A stretch of 24,625 nt of DNA from DASQFU01 sp035632955 (GTDB lineage Bacteria; Eisenbacteria; RBG-16-71-46): positions 1 to 24,625 of the forward strand of contig DASQFU010000030.1 in the NCBI GenBank assembly GCA_035632955.1, in the 5' to 3' direction. The translations under genes were made by a program, and so were the position numbers. The notes under the pieces were generated by a model. That model saw nothing but the letters and a program-made list of their open reading frames with translations, was not told the origin of the DNA and ran no database searches. Position 1 is the stretch's first letter, and every line of letters begins with the position of its first letter. This document shows, in pieces, positions 23,734 through 24,625 of this stretch.

Positions 23734-24625
23734 TGTTCTACGAGTTCGTCTATCCGCTCCACGAGCTGCCCGGGCTCTCGGGACTGAACGTGTTCCGCTA
23801 CATCACGTTTCGTTCGGCCTACGCGGCGATCACGGCGTTGCTGGTGTGCTTCGCGCTCGGTCCGCCGATGATCGAGTGGCTGCGACGGGTGAAGCTCGGC
23901 CAGAAGATCCGCACGGAGGGGCCGCAGGCGCATCTCGCGAAGGCGGGCACGCCGACCATGGGCGGGCTGCTGATCGTGACGGCGATCGTGGTGCCGACCC
24001 TGCTGTGGGGCAACCTTCATTCGCGCCCGTTATGGCTGGCGGTGCTGGCGACCGTGTGGCTCGGCGCGCTCGGCTTCCTCGACGACTACCTGCGGGTCGT
24101 CAAGGGCTACCCGAAGGGCCTGCTCGGCCGCTACAAGCTGGTCGGGCAGATCGTGCTCGGCGGCCTGATCGGCACCCTGCTCATCGTCTGGCCCGAGCCG
24201 GGGCTGCCGGCGACGGCGACCCACGTGCCGTTCCTCAAGTTCCGGTTGATCGACTTCGGGTTCCTGTTCGTGCCGTTCGTGATTCTGGTCGTCACCGGCT
24301 GCTCGAACGCGGTGAATCTCACCGACGGGCTCGACGGACTGGCCTCGGGCCTGGTCGCGATCGCGGCGCTCGCGTTCGCCGGCATGTGCTACCTGAGCGG
24401 CCACATCAAGTTCAGCGAGTACCTGAACATCAGCTACCTGGCGTACGGCGGCGAGCTGACCGTGTTCTGCATGGCCGTGCTCGGCGCCTCGCTCGGTTTC
24501 CTCTGGTACAACTGCCATCCGGCCGACGTGTTCATGGGCGACACCGGATCGCTCGCCCTGGGCGGGGCGCTGGGCACCGTCGCCGTGCTGATCAAGCGCG
24601 AGTTCTGGCTGCTCCTCGTCGGCGG
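23733..24625 (+). CDS. mraY: Phospho-MurNAc-pentapeptide transferase (3' partial)
   Basis: MraY makes lipid I by transferring phospho-MurNAc-pentapeptide to undecaprenyl phosphate. The gene starts with GTG in a TAGTG overlap with murF and runs off the window after about 297 of an expected 360 residues, so the last helices are missing. Catalytic motifs present are LDDYLR (Asp117-Asp118), NLTDGLDGLA (Asp198, Asp201) and HPADVFMGDTGS (from His262, with Asp265 and Asp270). An early AGTPTMGG segment and hydrophobic helices match the 10-helix topology. The family and function are certain. Confidence 0.95.
   Translation, partial: MFYEFVYPLHELPGLSGLNVFRYITFRSAYAAITALLVCFALGPPMIEWLRRVKLGQKIRTEGPQAHLAKAGTPTMGGLLIVTAIVVPTLLWGNLHSRPLWLAVLATVWLGALGFLDDYLRVVKGYPKGLLGRYKLVGQIVLGGLIGTLLIVWPEPGLPATATHVPFLKFRLIDFGFLFVPFVILVVTGCSNAVNLTDGLDGLASGLVAIAALAFAGMCYLSGHIKFSEYLNISYLAYGGELTVFCMAVLGASLGFLWYNCHPADVFMGDTGSLALGGALGTVAVLIKREFWLLLVG

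Noticed and set aside
1..24625. Mobile elements, CRISPR arrays, tRNA or rRNA genes, phage genes
   Set aside because: No transposase or integrase motifs, spaced direct repeats beyond the MraZ boxes, or RNA gene signatures were seen. Codon style is uniform across both operons, giving no sign of recent insertion.

Overview
The window is GC-rich, densely packed and entirely plus-stranded. It reads as the chromosome of an uncultured, Gram-negative-type bacterium. The evidence is a meso-diaminopimelate-type MurE (DNPR motif), a secreted beta-propeller protein with a FlgD-like C-terminal domain, many GTG starts and frequent 1-4 nt gene overlaps. The propeller/FlgD-like architecture is common in FCB-related and candidate phyla such as Eisenbacteria or Latescibacteria. 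That placement is inference; no rRNA or other phylogenetic marker was available to confirm it.

Region 1 (1-16070) is a surface-polysaccharide or glycoconjugate locus that begins before the window. In order it holds a partial glycosyltransferase, a Wzx/MOP-type flippase, a glutamine-dependent asparagine synthase-like amidotransferase, a second glycosyltransferase, a YfhO-type multi-pass membrane protein, a polyprenyl-phosphate hexose synthase, a secreted propeller protein, a FemAB/GNAT-like acyltransferase, two GT4-type glycosyltransferases and a GT-C-type membrane glycosyltransferase. Most junctions are stop/start overlaps, so the genes are probably co-transcribed and partly translationally coupled. 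A plausible division of labour is sugar assembly on a lipid carrier by the cytoplasmic enzymes, flipping by the MOP protein, and further decoration outside the membrane by YfhO and the GT-C protein using polyprenyl-phosphate sugars. No Wzy-type polymerase or Wzz-type chain-length regulator was recognised inside the window.

Region 2 (16071-16258) is the only sizeable intergenic stretch. It has a possible weak terminator for region 1, a perfect 8-bp dyad, a good sigma70-like promoter (TTGACT, 17 bp, TACAGT) with an AT-rich upstream segment, and four 10-bp-spaced GTGG-type repeats that match the known layout of MraZ operators.

Region 3 (16259-24625) is a division and cell wall (dcw) operon: mraZ, a STAS-domain gene, rsmH, ftsL, ftsI (with two PASTA domains), murE, murF and the start of mraY, which runs off the window. 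MraZ probably autoregulates the operon. The main unexpected element is the STAS-domain gene between mraZ and rsmH. Its usual phosphoacceptor Ser-Ser pair is replaced by Tyr-Arg, so it may be a switch-less partner or scaffold protein. No mobile element, CRISPR array, tRNA or rRNA was seen.
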